Source: Pseudolysinimonas sp051954455
Lineage (GTDB): Bacteria; Actinomycetota; Actinomycetes; Actinomycetales; Microbacteriaceae
Direction of reading: 5' to 3'
Assembly: GCF_051954455.1 (NCBI RefSeq)
Contig: NZ_JBQCHS010000022.1
Location: forward strand, 34,871-98,870
DNA length: 64,000 nucleotides
The notes beneath the pieces were generated by a model. That model did not search any database and was not told where the DNA came from. It saw nothing but the letters and a program-made list of their open reading frames with translations. Below are positions 6,951 to 13,902 of this stretch, one piece after another. Both the position numbers and the translations under genes were made by a program. Position 1 is the first letter of the stretch. Every line of letters begins with the position of its first letter.

Positions 6951-7986
6951 CGATCGTCACTCCCGCTCCCGACCAGCCGGCGCGGACCGCGTCGGCCTCG
7001 GCCGAATCCTCACCGTAGCGCGTGGCGGCGGCGGCGAGCGTCAGGGCCGCGAAGGCCGAGAAGTCGGTCGTCGGCTTCATGCCGGCGAGCAGCGTGTCGT
7101 ACCAGATCCGCCCCGCCTTCTCCCACGCGTGACCGCCGATCGTCGTCGCGACGAGGTAGAAGGCGTGATTGGGGATGCCGGAGTTGGTGTGCACGCCGTC
7201 GTCGTCGTCCGAGGTGTCGACGTAGTCGGCCATGGTCGCCGGCTGGGGGTCCTTGCCGAGCACCGGGTCGTCGTAGGCGGTGCCCGGGGCCTTCATCGAG
7301 CGGAGGGCGACGCCCTTCACCTGCGTCGTGAACAGGCCCTGCCCGATCAGCCAGCTCGCCTCGTCGGCGGTCTGCTTCTTCTCGTACTGGAGGACGAGCG
7401 AGCCGAATACGTCCGAGATCGACTCGTTGAGGGCGCCCGACTGGTCCTTGTAGAGGAGGCCCGCGGTGTACTGCGTGACCCCGTGGGTGAGCTCGTGCCC
7501 GATCACGTCGACCGAGATCGTGAAGCGCTGGAACACCTGGCCGTCGCCGTCGCCGAACACCATCCGCTCGCCGTTCCAGAACGCGTTGTCGTAGCCCTTC
7601 TCGTAGTGCACGGTGCCGTCGAGCGGCAGACCCTGCCCGTCGATCGAGTTGCGGCCGTAGACCTCGGAGTAGAGGGCGAAGGTGGCGCCGAGGCCGTCGT
7701 AGGCCTCGTTCACGGCGACGTCCGCGACCGGGGCGTCGCCCTCGCGGCGCACCGTCGTGCCCGGCAGGGTGTCCGTGTGCTTCGCGTCGGAGATCGTGCG
7801 GTTCGGGGCGTCGCGCATCTCGGCGACGAGGCTGCCGCCCTCGACGCTCAGCGTCAGGCGGGCGGCGCGGCGGTCGTCGTCATGGCTGAGGGTGCGCCGG
7901 GCCGCGAGCGCGGCGTCGTGGAGGTGCGACTGGTCGGCCTGCGCGAGCCGGGCGAGAAGATACGGGGGGACGATGCCGGATGCCAT
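6934..7986 (-). CDS. protealysin-like M4 metalloprotease (cytoplasmic)
   Basis: 350 residues from the ATG at 7986. The zinc site HELTH is at residues 164-168 and the third ligand Glu188 lies in NESISD, giving thermolysin-family (M4) chemistry. There is no secretion signal. Instead the protein begins MASGIVPPYLLARLA, the PPYLL motif of the short protealysin propeptide, which runs to roughly residue 50-60 before the catalytic domain. Protealysins act inside cells or are released without a classical signal, unlike thermolysin. TACCCT (7994-7999 on this strand) ends seven bases before the ATG, favouring this start over the one ten codons upstream. The inhibitor gene overlaps its 3' end. Confidence 0.9.
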   Translation of the reverse strand: MASGIVPPYLLARLAQADQSHLHDAALAARRTLSHDDDRRAARLTLSVEGGSLVAEMRDAPNRTISDAKHTDTLPGTTVRREGDAPVADVAVNEAYDGLGATFALYSEVYGRNSIDGQGLPLDGTVHYEKGYDNAFWNGERMVFGDGDGQVFQRFTISVDVIGHELTHGVTQYTAGLLYKDQSGALNESISDVFGSLVLQYEKKQTADEASWLIGQGLFTTQVKGVALRSMKAPGTAYDDPVLGKDPQPATMADYVDTSDDDDGVHTNSGIPNHAFYLVATTIGGHAWEKAGRIWYDTLLAGMKPTTDFSAFAALTLAAAATRYGEDSAEADAVRAGWSGAGVTIDGGAR

Positions 7987-7993
7987 GCAGCCG

Positions 7994-7999
7994 AGGGTA
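7994..7999 (-). promoter_or_regulatory. leaderless -10 hexamer TACCCT for the protease operon
   Basis: TACCCT with seven bases to the ATG at 7986. It implies that the protease-inhibitor-S4 transcript starts at or next to the start codon. Confidence 0.5.
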
Positions 8000-8039
8000 G
8001 ACAGGTCGTCCGACAAGCGGGTGGACGCCCGGACCGGCC

Positions 8040-8045
8040 TAGGCT
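8040..8045 (+). promoter_or_regulatory. leaderless -10 hexamer TAGGCT for the Nudix gene
   Basis: TAGGCT, six bases, then ATG at 8052. Confidence 0.6.
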
Positions 8046-8051
8046 GACGGC

Positions 8052-8540
8052 ATGGCCCGCGCGCAGCACGACCCGACGCAGCGCCGGCCGCACGGGCCCG
8101 AGGACGTCTGGGTCGACGGTCCGCACGGGCGGTTCTGGGGCGCGAACGGCGCGGCCGGGCTGCTGATCGCGGACGGCGACCGCGTGCTGCTCCAGCTCCG
8201 CGCGGTCTGGAGCCATCTCGGCGGCACCTGGGGCATCCCGGGAGGCGCTCGGAAGGGCGACGAGACCCCGGAGCAGGCGGCGATCCGCGAGGCCGACGAG
8301 GAGGCCGGGGTGCCGCCGGCGCTCGTGGACGTCATCGGGACATCGGTCTTCGACCTCGGCTACTGGTCGTACACGACCGTCCTGGCCCGCACCCGCGAGC
8401 CGTTCGAGCCGTTCGTCGGCGACGCGGAGAGCGTCGAGCTGCGCTGGACCGCGTTCGACGAGGTCCCCGACCTCCCCCTGCACCCCGGCTTCGCCGCCAG
8501 TTGGACGGAATTGCGCCCGCGCCTCGAGGCGGCCGACTAG
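8052..8540 (+). CDS. Nudix hydrolase
   Basis: 162 residues. The Nudix box is complete at about residues 65-87: the glycine, Glu71, Arg79-Glu80 and Glu83-Glu84 fit GX5EX7REUXEEXGU. An N-terminal stretch of about 30 residues precedes the fold. The family hydrolyses nucleoside diphosphates linked to another moiety; the substrate cannot be told from sequence. It is transcribed from a probable leaderless promoter. Confidence 0.9.
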   Translation: MARAQHDPTQRRPHGPEDVWVDGPHGRFWGANGAAGLLIADGDRVLLQLRAVWSHLGGTWGIPGGARKGDETPEQAAIREADEEAGVPPALVDVIGTSVFDLGYWSYTTVLARTREPFEPFVGDAESVELRWTAFDEVPDLPLHPGFAASWTELRPRLEAAD

Positions 8541-8553
8541 CTGCCGGTCGCGC

Positions 8554-8584
8554 TTGACCCTCACGCTGCGGGAGGGGGGATCGT
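8554..8584 (+). promoter_or_regulatory. MerR-type promoter with 19-bp spacer and internal dyad
   Basis: A -35 TTGACC (8554-8559) and a -10-like GATCGT (8579-8584) are separated by 19 bp, the over-long spacer typical of MerR-activated promoters. A 19-bp dyad at 8558-8576 (CCCTC.CGC-T-GCG.GAGGG, one mismatch in nine pairs) fills the spacer. The hexamer ends seven bases before the VOC gene's ATG. The second gene of the unit encodes a MerR/TipAS protein, the obvious candidate to bind here. Confidence 0.75.
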
Positions 8585-8591
8585 CGACGGC

Positions 8592-9125
8592 ATGAGCACC
8601 TACGTCAATGCCTTCGAGATGAGCCCGGTCCCGGTACCGGGGCCCGACGCGGTCGCACCCGAGCCGTTCCACGGGATCTACGGGATGCCGTCCTTCGTGA
8701 CGATCCCGACCGCCGACATGTCCGCCTCACTGGCCTTCTGGACCGACGCCCTCGGGTTCTTCGACCTGTTCAGCGTCCCGGGTCGGCTCGTGCACCTGCG
8801 CCGGTGGGCCTTCCAGGACGTTCTGCTGGTCCCGGCCGACAGGGCGTCGGAGAGCGTCCCCGCGATGACCGTCAGCTTCGCCTGCGTGCTCGATCAGATC
8901 GACCCGCTCGTGGCGGCCTGCCGGGCGATCGACGCGTCGTCGGTCGACGAGCCGGTGGACACGGCGTGGAACACGCGGGACGTCCACGTCGTCACCCCCG
9001 AGCGCGTCCGCGTCGTCTTCACGGCCGCCAAGGCCCTCGACCCGTCGAGCGAGGCGGCCCGGAACCTCGCCGCGATCGGCATCACGTCGTCGGACCCCGA
9101 GAAGAATGGTGAGCGTGACCGATGA
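8592..9125 (+). CDS. VOC-family (glyoxalase/bleomycin-resistance-like) protein
   Basis: 177 residues. The VOC fold begins near residue 33 (PSFVTIPTADMSASLAFWTDALGFFDLF) and contains one clear beta-alpha-beta-beta-beta module plus a weaker second. Members bind metals and small molecules, including some antibiotics they sequester; the ligand here is unknown. It is the first gene of a two-gene unit with a MerR/TipAS regulator, whose start lies inside this gene (20-bp overlap), which suggests an inducible response to a small molecule. Confidence 0.8.
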   Translation: MSTYVNAFEMSPVPVPGPDAVAPEPFHGIYGMPSFVTIPTADMSASLAFWTDALGFFDLFSVPGRLVHLRRWAFQDVLLVPADRASESVPAMTVSFACVLDQIDPLVAACRAIDASSVDEPVDTAWNTRDVHVVTPERVRVVFTAAKALDPSSEAARNLAAIGITSSDPEKNGERDR

Positions 9126-9918
9126 GAGCGACGCCGACGGTCTGACGGTCGGGCGCGCCGCCGCCCGGCTCGGCCTGACCGTCCGGACGCTGCATCACTG
9201 GGACGAGATCGGCCTGGCGCGGCCGTCGTCGCGAACGGCGGCGGGGTACCGGATGTACACCGTCGCCGATGTCGAACGGCTGCGTCGGGTGGTGGCCTAT
9301 CGCGAGCTGGGCCTCGATCTCGGTGCCGTCCGGGCGGTCCTCGACGATCCGACCGTCGACATCGCGACGGAGTTGCGCGCCCAGCGGGCCCGGCTCGCGG
9401 AGCGCATCGATCGGCTGGCGTCGCTGAGCGACGACCTGGAGCGGATGGCGGACGCCCACGAGCGCGGCGTCCTGCTCAGCGACGCCGAGCAGCGGACGAG
9501 CTTCGGACCGGGGTGGGATCCCGCCTGGGCCGCCGAAGCCCGGCAGCGCTACGGCGCGACGGACCAGTGGCGGCAGTACGCCGAGCGCTCCGCCGGTCGC
9601 TCGGCGGAGGAGTGGCGGTCCATCGCGCGGACCGCGCAGGAGTTCGACACCGCGCTGGCGGACGCGATGGCGGCGGGCGTCGAGCCGGGAAGCGCGGAGG
9701 CGGACCGTCTCGTCGACCGGCATCGGGAGGTGTTCTCGGCCTACTTCCCGCTCACCCGCGAGATGCAGGTCCTCCTCGGCCGCCGGTACGAACGGGATCC
9801 GGGGTTCGCCGCGCACTACGAGCGCCTGCGCCCCGGGCTGGCCTCGTGGCTGCGCCTCATCATCGATGAGGCCGCACGCTCGCGCGGCATCGATCCCGAC
9901 GCCGCCGTCTGGCGGTGA
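9106..9918 (+). CDS. MerR-family regulator with TipAS ligand-binding domain
   Basis: 270 residues. The winged helix is at residues 12-80 (LTVGRAAARLGLTVRTLHHWDEIGL, then AGYRMYTVADVERL), followed by a helix for dimerisation. From about residue 130 the helical TipAS-type domain follows, with QWRQYAERSAGRSAEEW and the closing LRLIIDEAARSRGID segment. TipAL-like proteins bind thiopeptides and other cytotoxic compounds and activate 19-bp-spacer promoters; such a promoter lies at 8554-8584. Start could be the ATG at 9106 or GTG codons at 9109 and 9115. Confidence 0.9.
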   Translation: MVSVTDESDADGLTVGRAAARLGLTVRTLHHWDEIGLARPSSRTAAGYRMYTVADVERLRRVVAYRELGLDLGAVRAVLDDPTVDIATELRAQRARLAERIDRLASLSDDLERMADAHERGVLLSDAEQRTSFGPGWDPAWAAEARQRYGATDQWRQYAERSAGRSAEEWRSIARTAQEFDTALADAMAAGVEPGSAEADRLVDRHREVFSAYFPLTREMQVLLGRRYERDPGFAAHYERLRPGLASWLRLIIDEAARSRGIDPDAAVWR

Positions 9919-9934
9919 GGGCGCCGGGAGGGAT

Positions 9935-10393
9935 CTAGACGGAGGCCCCGGCCGGCTCGCGCAGCGACGCCTTCCAGGCGACGAGACCGCGCACCGTCTC
10001 CGAGTCGTCCTCGGCCAGCTCGGCCATCGCGTCCGCGGGCGCGGAGAAGTTCACCGCGACGAAGGCACGCACCGTCTCCTCGTCGTCGTGCGCGAGTCGT
10101 CGGAGCAGGTCGCAGGAGACCGTCTCGTTGCGGGCCAGCCAGCGCCGCACCTCGGCGTCGGGGTCGGCGGCCAGGGCCTCGGCGACGTCGTCCGGCAGGT
10201 GGTAGCTCGACGCGGCACTGGCCCGGATGCGGGGATTCGCATCGGCGGCGAGCAGACGGATCCGGCGGATCTTGCTCTCCGTGACCGGGGGAGCAGGATG
10301 CTGCGCCGCGATCTCCTCGGCGGTCTTCATGGCCGGGGCCATCCGCGCCAGCTGCGCGCGCTGGGCGGGCGTGTTGAACCGGATGCACGACAT
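9935..10393 (-). CDS. leucine-rich repeat variant (LRV/HEAT-like) repeat protein
   Basis: 152 residues. Four tandem helical repeats of about 26 residues can be aligned by the pattern LAxDxxxxVRxxVA: LAADANPRIRASAA, LAADPDAEVRRWLA, LAHDDEETVRAFVA and LAEDDSETVRGLVA. Such repeats form protein-binding superhelices; no partner can be named. The start at the ATG at 10393 is supported by TAGCCT (10401-10406 on this strand), which ends seven bases upstream and whose TAG is the stop codon of the DUF1295 gene before it. Confidence 0.75.
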   Translation of the reverse strand: MSCIRFNTPAQRAQLARMAPAMKTAEEIAAQHPAPPVTESKIRRIRLLAADANPRIRASAASSYHLPDDVAEALAADPDAEVRRWLARNETVSCDLLRRLAHDDEETVRAFVAVNFSAPADAMAELAEDDSETVRGLVAWKASLREPAGASV

Positions 10394-10400
10394 GGCGGTC

Positions 10401-10406
10401 AGGCTA
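10401..10406 (-). promoter_or_regulatory. -10 hexamer TAGCCT overlapping a stop codon
   Basis: The TAG stop of the DUF1295 gene (complement of 10404-10406) is the first half of TAGCCT, which ends seven bases before the LRV gene's ATG. Confidence 0.55.
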
Positions 10407-11240
10407 ACCCGCGGCTCCCGCGGTCTCATCGCGTACACGCCGCGGGAACCAGGGGATGACCGGCGAGGTCCGCTTCTGGTACTCGGCGTACTCGGGGTAC
10501 CTGCTCTTCGTGATCGTCTCGGTGAACTGCGTCGACCCGATGAAGACGGCCAGGAGAAGCAGGATGCCGGTCAGGGTCCAGTCCAGCCCGCGCGCCGCGA
10601 CGACCCCGAACGCCGCGACGACCCACCACTGCGCGTTCTCGAAGAAGAAGTTGGGGTGGCGTGACACGCGGAACAGGCCGGACTGCCGGAACCGGGGCGA
10701 CGGCTCCCGTCCGGCGGCGCGCTCCGCGGCCTTCCACCGCTGGAAGCTCCACTGCTGCTGGTCGGCGACCGTCTCGCCGACGAGGAACCCGACGAAGAGG
10801 ATCGCGAGCACGACGTCGAGCACGCCGAACGGCGTGCGGTGCTGGAACGCGGTCCACGCCGGCGACGCGATGAGGAACAGCACCGCGTTCTGGAACAGCA
10901 CGATGAAGAGGAGATTGAACACCTGGAACAGCGCGGGGCTCATGCGGTCGCGGAGCACGGCCCAGCGGTAGTCCTCGTGATCGCCTCCGACGCCCGAGTA
11001 GCCGCCCTTGCGCGCGAAGTTGAAGGTGAGGCGCGCGCCCCAGAGCAGCACGAGCACGGCCATGACGTCGAGCCTCGGGTCGCGGAAGCCCGCGGCGATC
11101 GCGAAGATCCCGACGTAGACGACCGGCACGATCGACCAGATGCGGTCGACCCACGAGGTGTCCTTCGAGACGATCGACGCGATCCAGCAGACCAGGCAGA
11201 CGACCGCCGCGACCACGAGCGCGACGAGGAGGGGCGACAT
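10404..11240 (-). CDS. DUF1295 membrane protein (steroid 5-alpha-reductase-like)
   Basis: 278 residues with about six hydrophobic helices. The C-terminal part has the DUF1295 signature: a QSGLFRVSRHPNFFFENAQWW segment followed by a TITKSRYPEYAEYQ motif, also found in steroid 5-alpha reductases and isoprenylcysteine methyltransferases. It sits in the membrane; reaction unknown. The ATG at 11240 is six bases after a TAGCCT hexamer that lies in a palindrome shared with the divergent phosphatidyltransferase gene. Confidence 0.85.
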   Translation of the reverse strand: MSPLLVALVVAAVVCLVCWIASIVSKDTSWVDRIWSIVPVVYVGIFAIAAGFRDPRLDVMAVLVLLWGARLTFNFARKGGYSGVGGDHEDYRWAVLRDRMSPALFQVFNLLFIVLFQNAVLFLIASPAWTAFQHRTPFGVLDVVLAILFVGFLVGETVADQQQWSFQRWKAAERAAGREPSPRFRQSGLFRVSRHPNFFFENAQWWVVAAFGVVAARGLDWTLTGILLLLAVFIGSTQFTETITKSRYPEYAEYQKRTSPVIPWFPRRVRDETAGAAG

Positions 11241-11246
11241 GCGGTC

Positions 11247-11256
11247 AGGCTAGCCT
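11247..11256. promoter_or_regulatory. palindromic bidirectional -10, AGGCTAGCCT
   Basis: AGGCTAGCCT is a perfect palindrome. Read rightward, TAGCCT (11251-11256) ends six bases before the GTG at 11263. Read leftward, TAGCCT (11252-11247) ends six bases before the ATG at 11240. The two hexamers share the central TA, so both leaderless genes appear to fire from one 10-bp element. Confidence 0.65.
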
Positions 11257-11262
11257 GGGGCC

Positions 11263-11868
11263 GTGCCCCCGGCCGTCAGCTCGCGCGTCGTGACGGTCCC
11301 GAACGCGCTCAGCTGCCTGCGGCTGCTGCTCATCCCGGTCTTCCTCGTCCTGCTGGTCACCGAGCAGTACCTCTGGGCCCTCGTCACCCTCGTCGTCTCG
11401 AGCGTCACCGACTTCGTCGACGGCTACATCGCGCGGCACTTCAACCAGATCAGCCGGGTGGGGCAGCTGCTGGATCCCGCCGCCGACCGTCTCTTCATCT
11501 TCTCGACGCTCGTGGGGCTCGCGATCCGCGGATTCCTGCCGTGGTGGCTGGTGGGCGTCATCGTCGCGCGCGACGTGCTGCTGCTCGTGCTCGGCGTGAT
11601 CCTGGCGCAGCACCGGTTCGGCCCGCTCCCGGTGCACCACCTCGGCAAGATGGGCACCTTCCTCCTCCTCGTCGCCATGCCGGTGCTGGTGCTGGGGGCG
11701 GCGTTCCCCGCCCTCGACACCTGGGCCGCGCCGGTGGGCTGGGCGGCGGCCCTGTGGGGGGTCTTCCTGTACTGGTGGGCGGGCATCGTCTACGCCGTGC
11801 AGACCGGTCGGATCATCCGAATCGGGGAGGACGACGGCGACGGGGCATCGGCTAGGGTTGAGCGCTAA
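11263..11868 (+). CDS. CDP-alcohol phosphatidyltransferase
   Basis: 201 residues with several membrane helices. The catalytic motif D-x2-D-G-x2-A-R-x8-G-x3-D-x3-D is complete: Asp50, Asp53, Gly54, Ala57, Arg58, Gly67, Asp71, Asp75. The family transfers a CDP-linked lipid headgroup to an alcohol; phosphatidylglycerophosphate or cardiolipin synthesis is likely but not provable from the motif. It starts with GTG from the bidirectional promoter. The garA homologue follows, with a strong Shine-Dalgarno overlapping this gene's end. Confidence 0.87.
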   Translation: MPPAVSSRVVTVPNALSCLRLLLIPVFLVLLVTEQYLWALVTLVVSSVTDFVDGYIARHFNQISRVGQLLDPAADRLFIFSTLVGLAIRGFLPWWLVGVIVARDVLLLVLGVILAQHRFGPLPVHHLGKMGTFLLLVAMPVLVLGAAFPALDTWAAPVGWAAALWGVFLYWWAGIVYAVQTGRIIRIGEDDGDGASARVER

Positions 11869-11874
11869 AGGAGG
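11867..11874 (+). promoter_or_regulatory. strong Shine-Dalgarno AAAGGAGG for garA/odhI
   Basis: AAAGGAGG, seven bases before the ATG at 11882. It fixes the start of the FHA protein and contrasts with the many leaderless genes nearby. A TAGGGT hexamer at 11853-11858 is a possible own promoter, inside the previous gene. Confidence 0.7.
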
Positions 11875-11881
11875 GGATGAC

Positions 11882-12394
11882 ATGGCCGACGACCCGCACG
11901 AGGAGCACGCTCCCGAGTCGACGCCGACCACTGCGTCGGAGGTGACCCCCGCGACCCCGGGCAATGCCGGGAACGACACCACCGTCCACTTCGCCGACGA
12001 CTTCGCGCAGCAGTTGAAGGCGATGGAGGCCGGGATCTCCCCCGAGGAGCAGGAGGCGATCGCCGCCCTGCCGTCCGGCTCGGCGCTCCTCATCGTCCGT
12101 CGCGGTCCGAACGTGGGCGCGCGGTTCCTGCTCGACTCGGACTCGACGATCGCGGGACGTCACCCCGATGCCGACATCTTCCTCGACGACGTGACCGTGT
12201 CGCGCCGTCACGCGGAGTTCACCCGGGTCGGCAACGTGTTCCAGGTGAAGGACCTCGGGTCGCTGAACGGGACCTACTTCGACGGCGTGCGGATCGAGTC
12301 GGCGCTCCTCAGCGACGGCGCCGAGGTGCAGGTCGGTAAGTTCCGCCTCACGTTCTACGCATCGCGTCTCGATCTCGCCCAGCTCAGCCGGTGA
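11882..12394 (+). CDS. odhI: FHA-domain regulator, GarA/OdhI homologue
   Basis: 170 residues. A disordered acidic N-terminus leads to DTTVHFADDF (residues 32-41), equivalent to the ETT motif of GarA/OdhI that Ser/Thr kinases phosphorylate; Thr33 and Thr34 are the candidate sites. The FHA domain covers about residues 75-155, with the conserved GRHPDADIFLDDVTVSRRHAEF and GSLNGTYFDG. In relatives the unphosphorylated form inhibits 2-oxoglutarate dehydrogenase and glutamate dehydrogenase, and phosphorylation releases it. The next gene is ftsR, as in mycobacteria and corynebacteria. Confidence 0.93.
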   Translation: MADDPHEEHAPESTPTTASEVTPATPGNAGNDTTVHFADDFAQQLKAMEAGISPEEQEAIAALPSGSALLIVRRGPNVGARFLLDSDSTIAGRHPDADIFLDDVTVSRRHAEFTRVGNVFQVKDLGSLNGTYFDGVRIESALLSDGAEVQVGKFRLTFYASRLDLAQLSR

Positions 12395-13092
12395 GGGCCG
12401 GCGCCGCCGCCCCGAAGCCCACGGCCTCGGGGCCGAATCTGCTCAGCATCGGTCAGGTGCTGCAGCGGCTCAGCCCCGAGTTCCCCGACCTGTCGCCGTC
12501 GAAGCTCCGCTTTTTGGAGGAGCGGCAGCTGGTCACGCCGTCGCGGACGGAGTCGGGCTACCGCAAGTTCTCGCCGACCGACCTCGAGCGGCTGCGCCTC
12601 GTGCTGACCATGCAGCGCGACTACTACCTCCCACTCAAGGTCATCCGCGGCTACCTCGACGACCTCGACGCGGGCCGGGAGCCCGTGCTCCCCGGCGGCG
12701 TGCAGGTGTCGGCGGCGCCATCGATGCTCCCCGCGACGCGCAAGCTGACCCGCGAGGAGCTCGTGCGGGAGTCGGGTGCGACCCCGATGCTGCTGAACGA
12801 CGCGATCACCGCGTCCCTCATCGCGGCGGGCGACACGTTCACCGACGAGGCGCTCGTCGTGCTGAAGGCGCTCGTCGAGCTTCAGCGCTCCGGCATCGAG
12901 CCTCGGCATCTGCGCGGCTTCCGGGCCGCGGCGGAGCGGGAGCTCGGCCTCATCGAGAGCGCCCTGATCCCGACGGCGCGTCGCGGTGACGCCTCCAGCC
13001 GGGCCAAGGCCCTCGAGCTCGCCCGCGAGATCGCCGGACAGCTCGAGCTCGTCCGCTCGAGCCTCATCCGCTCGGCGCTGTCACGGCTCTGA
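12391..13092 (+). CDS. ftsR: MerR-family regulator FtsR (Rv1828-like)
   Basis: 233 residues. An N-terminal winged helix (LSIGQVLQRLSPEFPDLSPS, then ESGYRKFSPTDLERL) is followed by a linker with LPGG and an alpha-helical C-terminal domain with no metal-binding Cys, as in Rv1828 and corynebacterial FtsR. FtsR activates ftsZ in Corynebacterium. Here ftsZ is in the same window and carries a motif resembling one upstream of the next MerR gene. The GTG start overlaps the odhI stop by four bases, so the two are translationally coupled. Confidence 0.88.
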   Translation: MRAGAAAPKPTASGPNLLSIGQVLQRLSPEFPDLSPSKLRFLEERQLVTPSRTESGYRKFSPTDLERLRLVLTMQRDYYLPLKVIRGYLDDLDAGREPVLPGGVQVSAAPSMLPATRKLTREELVRESGATPMLLNDAITASLIAAGDTFTDEALVVLKALVELQRSGIEPRHLRGFRAAAERELGLIESALIPTARRGDASSRAKALELAREIAGQLELVRSSLIRSALSRL

Positions 13093-13181
13093 GCCGACCG
13101 CCCGGGGCGCCGTCCGCGCGACACGCCCGGCGCCTCGTTGTCCCGCTCGCGGCCCACCGGTAGCGTGAGGGAGCACAGGAC

Positions 13182-13214
13182 GTTGAACCTCAACTTCAAC
13201 CTGAGGGTTAGTGT
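13182..13214 (+). promoter_or_regulatory. candidate FtsR/MerR operator and promoter of the second MerR gene
   Basis: GTTGAACCTCAACTTCAACC runs from 13182 and continues into TGAGGGTTAG to 13211. A -35 TTGAAC (13183-13188) and a -10 TAGTGT (13209-13214) are separated by 20 bp, a MerR-type spacing. The arms AACCTCA and TGAGGGTT are inverted around the spacer. A similar motif, on the opposite strand, lies upstream of ftsZ (45555-45585). Confidence 0.6.
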
Positions 13215-13248
13215 CAGCCGTCCGATGCCCGAACCGAGGAGCGCGCGC

Positions 13249-13797
13249 ATGAGCGAAGTCAACCGCCACGACGAGGCTCGCTTCGCCGACGGGCTGCTCT
13301 TCACCGACGGGCTGCCCGAGCTCGAGGAGGGCGCGGGGTACCGCGGCACCGTCGCGGCGCGCGCCGCCGGCATCAGCTACCGCCAGCTCGACTACTGGGC
13401 CCGCACGCAGCTCGTCGAGCCGACCATCCGCGGCGCGGCAGGCTCCGGATCGCAGCGCCTCTACGGGTTCCGCGACATCCTCGTGCTCAAGCTCTTCAAG
13501 CGCCTGCTCGACACCGGCATCTCTCTGCAGCAGATCCGGGTCGCCGTCGACCAGCTCCGCGAGGCCGGCATCTACGACCTCGCGCAGACGACGCTCATGA
13601 GCGACGGCGCGAGCGTCTACCTCTGCACCTCGAACGACGAGGTCATCGACCTCGTGAGCCGCGGCCAGGGCGTCTTCGGCATCGCCGTCGGCAAAGTGCT
13701 GCGCGAGGTGGAGTCGGACCTCGTCGACATGGACACCGTGGCCGCCGGCGACCCGATGGACGAGCTCGCGGCGCGCCGGGCGGCCCGCGCCTCCTGA
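13249..13797 (+). CDS. second MerR-family regulator (Rv1830-like)
   Basis: 182 residues from the ATG at 13249, preceded by GAGGAG. The winged helix is at about residues 30-100 (AARAAGISYRQLDYWARTQL, then SGSQRLYGFRDILVLKLFKRLL), followed by an LQQIRVAVDQLREAGIYDL helix and a C-terminal domain containing DGASVYLC. This matches the second MerR protein downstream of garA and Rv1828 in M. tuberculosis. The bifunctional nuclease that lies between the two in mycobacteria is missing here. Its own promoter carries a candidate MerR operator, so autoregulation or control by FtsR is likely. Confidence 0.87.
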   Translation: MSEVNRHDEARFADGLLFTDGLPELEEGAGYRGTVAARAAGISYRQLDYWARTQLVEPTIRGAAGSGSQRLYGFRDILVLKLFKRLLDTGISLQQIRVAVDQLREAGIYDLAQTTLMSDGASVYLCTSNDEVIDLVSRGQGVFGIAVGKVLREVESDLVDMDTVAAGDPMDELAARRAARAS

Positions 13798-13810
13798 GTC
13801 GGGCCGAGCG

Positions 13811-13898
13811 GGTCGAGTAGCGCCGCGCAGCGGATCCTATCGAGACCCTTCGTATCGAGACGCGGGGTCGCGATACGCCGCTGCGCGGCTACTCGACC
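13811..13898. repeat. long intergenic palindrome GGTCGAGTAGC...CTACTCGACC
   Basis: The left arm (13811-13847) and right arm (13866-13898) are near-perfect inverted copies: GGTCGAGTAGC, CGCGCAGCGG and TATCGAGACC pair with their complements, with small indels. The element fills the gap between two convergent genes. Repeats with these ends recur between genes in Microbacteriaceae (family knowledge). It could act as a bidirectional terminator or a mobile REP-like repeat; there is no U-tract. Confidence 0.75.
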
Positions 13899-13902
13899 GG
13901 CG

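Noticed and set aside
12391..13092. Metal-sensing MerR for the first MerR gene
   Set aside because: The C-terminal domain has no conserved cysteines; synteny with garA and similarity to Rv1828 point to FtsR.
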